A stretch of DNA of 64,000 nucleotides from UBA7672 sp963738625. Lineage in GTDB: Bacteria; Pseudomonadota; Alphaproteobacteria; Caulobacterales; Hyphomonadaceae. How positions within the stretch are numbered: the first letter of the stretch is position 1; every line of letters begins with the position of its first letter. The stretch spans positions 1 through 64,000 of the forward strand of contig CAVTXH010000019.1 of NCBI GenBank assembly GCA_963738625.1. The letters are read 5' to 3'. A model generated the notes under the pieces. That model ran no database searches, had not been told where the DNA came from, and saw only the letters and a program-made list of their open reading frames with translations. Position numbers and translations under genes: made by a program. This document shows, in pieces, positions 62,311 to 64,000 of this stretch.

Positions 62311-63537
62311 ATGCGGGGATGTCTTACGCTGGCTGCGCTGGCCTTGGGGGCGGCCCCGGCCGCTCTGGCCCAGGCCGGTACGGGGGAGGGATGGCAGGTC
62401 GATGCTGCGCTGACGCTGGCCGGCGCCGCGATCGAGGATGAGGGTGCGCTGGCGCCCGCGTCAGACAGCTTTGTCGGCTCAGGATCTGTCGTGATCGCCC
62501 GCTCGGACACATTCGAGAACGGGCTCACCCTTGAATGGCGGGCGGAGGGCAGGTTCGACCGCGACATCGCCTCGCGGCCCTCGTTTGCCGGCGCCCTCGG
62601 CGACTGTCCGGCGGTGAGCCCGCTATGCCCGCGCATAGTCGGTCCCGGCGGTTTCCTGTCGCCGGTTTCCCCCGCCACGGGGCTAGCGGCCGATGGACCA
62701 TTTGCGGAGGCGGATGCGCTGGCCTCGATCGAAGGCGCGTCGGCGTCGCTTTCCGGACCCTGGGGGGAGGGCGTCATTGGCCTCGATTCCGGCGTCGCAG
62801 CGCGCCTCGACGCACGTTCGCCCACCGTGCTCCAGCGCGTGTCGGCAAGCGCGCCTGGCCTTGATCCTACAGGCCTTGTCACCACCCGCGCCCGCAATGA
62901 CGCCACCGGCCCGAGCGCCAAGGTCAGCTATATGACCCCGCGTTGGATCGGTTTCCGCCTCGGCGGCTCGTTCACGCCTAAGGCCGACCAGCGCGGCGCC
63001 GATTTCGATCCCGACTTCGGCGGCGCCGGTCTCGGCAAGGCGGAACTCGAGGATGTCTGGGAAGGCGCCGCGTCCTTTGCCCGGCAATTCGCCCAGCAGG
63101 ATCTGCGCGTGCGCGCAGCCGTGACCTACGTGACCGCTTCGAGCGGCTCGGCGCTTGCGGGCTTTGGCGACTACGAAGCCTGGGGGGCAGGGCTGGAGCT
63201 GGAAAGGGGTGGATGGACGGGCGGATTGCGGTGGCTTTCCAGCAACAATGCGTGGGATTCGGGAAATGGCGACTACGAGGCCTGGGAGGCAGGGCTCGTC
63301 CATCAGGGCGATAAGTGGCGTTTCGGAATTGAAGCCGGCTGGTCGGAAGATCGGCTGACAGCCACGGAGGGCGCTTCCTGGCTGGTCGGGGCGAGCCGCA
63401 AGATTAACGAAAATGTCGATGTGGGGCTGGCCTGGACTTCGGCGGAGGCCGACCTGCCTGTGCTGTCGGGTCCCAGCCTAGGCCACACAAATGCCAGTAA
63501 TGACGGGCTAGTTCTGGAACTGACTGTGCGGAATTAG
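62311..63537 (+). CDS. Porin-like outer-membrane beta-barrel protein
   Basis: 408 residues from ATG 62311 with GGAGGAATT ribosome site 6-7 nt upstream. Signal peptide ends near ALAQA (about residue 22). The mature chain is barrel-like, with strands and Gly/Asp turns: GLTLEWRAEGRFDRDIASRP, KVSYMTPRWIGFRLGGSFTP (a porin-type long strand), DYEAWGAGLELERGGWTGGL and later its near-copy DYEAWEAGLVHQGDKWRFGI. It ends VLELTVRN, with a C-terminal strand. Related to the gram-negative porin superfamily; substrate unknown. Divergent from the DUF3576 gene. Confidence 0.75.
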   Translation: MRGCLTLAALALGAAPAALAQAGTGEGWQVDAALTLAGAAIEDEGALAPASDSFVGSGSVVIARSDTFENGLTLEWRAEGRFDRDIASRPSFAGALGDCPAVSPLCPRIVGPGGFLSPVSPATGLAADGPFAEADALASIEGASASLSGPWGEGVIGLDSGVAARLDARSPTVLQRVSASAPGLDPTGLVTTRARNDATGPSAKVSYMTPRWIGFRLGGSFTPKADQRGADFDPDFGGAGLGKAELEDVWEGAASFARQFAQQDLRVRAAVTYVTASSGSALAGFGDYEAWGAGLELERGGWTGGLRWLSSNNAWDSGNGDYEAWEAGLVHQGDKWRFGIEAGWSEDRLTATEGASWLVGASRKINENVDVGLAWTSAEADLPVLSGPSLGHTNASNDGLVLELTVRN

Positions 63538-63554
63538 CGACACCCGAGGGATAA

Positions 63555-63578
63555 TAATTGCCTTGTAGGGGGCAATTA
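63555..63578. terminator. Terminator-like hairpin after the porin gene
   Basis: 8-bp stem TAATTGCC / GGCAATTA with an 8-nt loop, 18 nt after the porin stop, followed by a T-rich stretch (TTCTCGTTAACTTTT). It fits a weak intrinsic terminator. Confidence 0.45.
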
Positions 63579-63637
63579 ATTCTCGTTAACTTTTGCGAAG
63601 CGACTCGGGCGTATTATCTCAAACCAGAGGGCAGGAC

Positions 63638-64000
63638 ATGCGTTTCACCGCACATCTTTTTTGTCTCGCCGCCTCCCTGGCGTCTGCGCCCGCCTTTGCG
63701 CAGGTCGGGAAGGATAGCAGACCTGCGTCCGCCGCTCCGCAGACCCTGAACTCGCAAAACCTGGCTGCCCGGCCGCAGGTCCAGCAGCCGTCTCCGAAGC
63801 TGAATTTCGGCCTCAGCAAGAGCACGGAGGAGCGTACGCTTCTCCCGATCGCGCCGATAGAAAAAGACCAGGTGGAGCTGTCCTGGAAACCGGGGGCCAA
63901 GTGGGGCATCACGCTCGACCTGACCAGCCGGTCGGACAACCAGATTTTGCCGCGTGAAGAGATGTTCGCCGGCGCCTACTACCAGGTCACCCCGCGTTTC
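63638..64000 (+). CDS. NtrZ-like periplasmic protein, 3'-truncated by the window
   Basis: At least 121 residues; the gene runs out of the window. A signal peptide (MRFTAHLFCLAASLASAPAF, cleavage near AFAQ) and a Pro/Gln-rich spacer precede the folded start, SWKPGAKWGITLDLTSRSDN, then EEMFAGAYYQVTPRF. The pattern W.PG..WG...DL...AGA.Y.VTPRF resembles Caulobacterales NtrZ proteins, periplasmic regulators of the NtrY/NtrX system. Seen from part of the gene only, so this is tentative. A GGGCAGGAC ribosome site precedes the ATG. Confidence 0.5.
   Translation, partial: MRFTAHLFCLAASLASAPAFAQVGKDSRPASAAPQTLNSQNLAARPQVQQPSPKLNFGLSKSTEERTLLPIAPIEKDQVELSWKPGAKWGITLDLTSRSDNQILPREEMFAGAYYQVTPRF

Noticed and set aside
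63576..63590. TTAA-TTCTCG-TTAAC as a CtrA box
   Set aside because: Spacing is 6 rather than 7, and it overlaps a hairpin after the porin gene.
1..64000. tRNA, rRNA, CRISPR, IS elements or prophage genes
   Set aside because: I looked for cloverleaf-like tRNAs, rRNA signatures, regularly spaced repeats and transposase motifs and saw none. This was by eye, not by a search tool.

Overview
The window joins two different kinds of DNA. Positions 1 to about 10.4 kb look actinobacterial (high GC; a cytochrome P450, an alpha-L-fucosidase, SnoaL-like proteins, a Bax-inhibitor-1 protein, a secreted GH-A glycosidase, an acyl-CoA ligase, and a large protein with repeated SnoaL-like domains). Most genes there are broken by several small frameshifts, while the block at 3.6-6.1 kb is intact. 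This pattern fits poorly polished sequence. From about 10.6 kb to the end the window is clearly alphaproteobacterial, closest in gene order and regulatory motifs to Caulobacterales/Hyphomonadaceae. Its genes are almost all intact and densely packed. I cannot tell from sequence alone whether the boundary (about 10.3-10.6 kb) is an assembly chimera or a real insertion; chimera is more likely.

Alphaproteobacterial layout. 10.8-18.5 kb: two tandem secreted DUF4139 proteins, an outer-membrane barrel protein, a small secreted protein and a hybrid sensor kinase. 18.7-24.3 kb: a membrane protein interrupted by an in-frame stop, a SpeE-like protein, an ATP-grasp enzyme, a PfkB-family (adenosine) kinase, an isomerase/SDR pair divergent from an HxlR regulator, and a DUF6438-like lipoprotein. 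24.4-27.5 kb: hslV, an integral membrane gene and hslU in one unit. 27.6-32.1 kb: an AraC regulator, a serine hydrolase and a GGDEF/EAL protein. 32.2-35.5 kb: hisB-hisH-hisA-hisF-hisE. 35.6-39.0 kb: a TPR-type lipoprotein, Smr, TimA and SecB.

The core of the window is the chromosome replication origin. The leftward cluster ppsR-maf-aroE-coaE-dnaQ and the rightward cluster hemE-hemH-hemJ-rho diverge from a 392-bp non-coding segment (42614-43005). It holds two perfect CtrA boxes (TTAA-N7-TTAAC), a near-consensus DnaA box, ten GANTC (CcrM) sites within 283 bp and an AT-rich hairpin next to hemE. This matches the Cori of Caulobacter. About 9.6-12.2 kb to the right are four parS centromere sites (two perfect 16-mers) spread over mnmE-mnmG-rsmG, directly before parA-parB. 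Origin and centromere are therefore both in view.

Right part: accessory genes between rho and mnmE (a TIGR02466-type oxygenase, a secreted repeat protein with an Ig-like lipoprotein, a dienelactone hydrolase), then parAB, convergent holA-lptE-leuS (leuS carries a one-base frameshift), a DUF3576 lipoprotein, a porin-like protein and a truncated gene resembling NtrZ. I saw no tRNA, rRNA, CRISPR array, insertion sequence or prophage.
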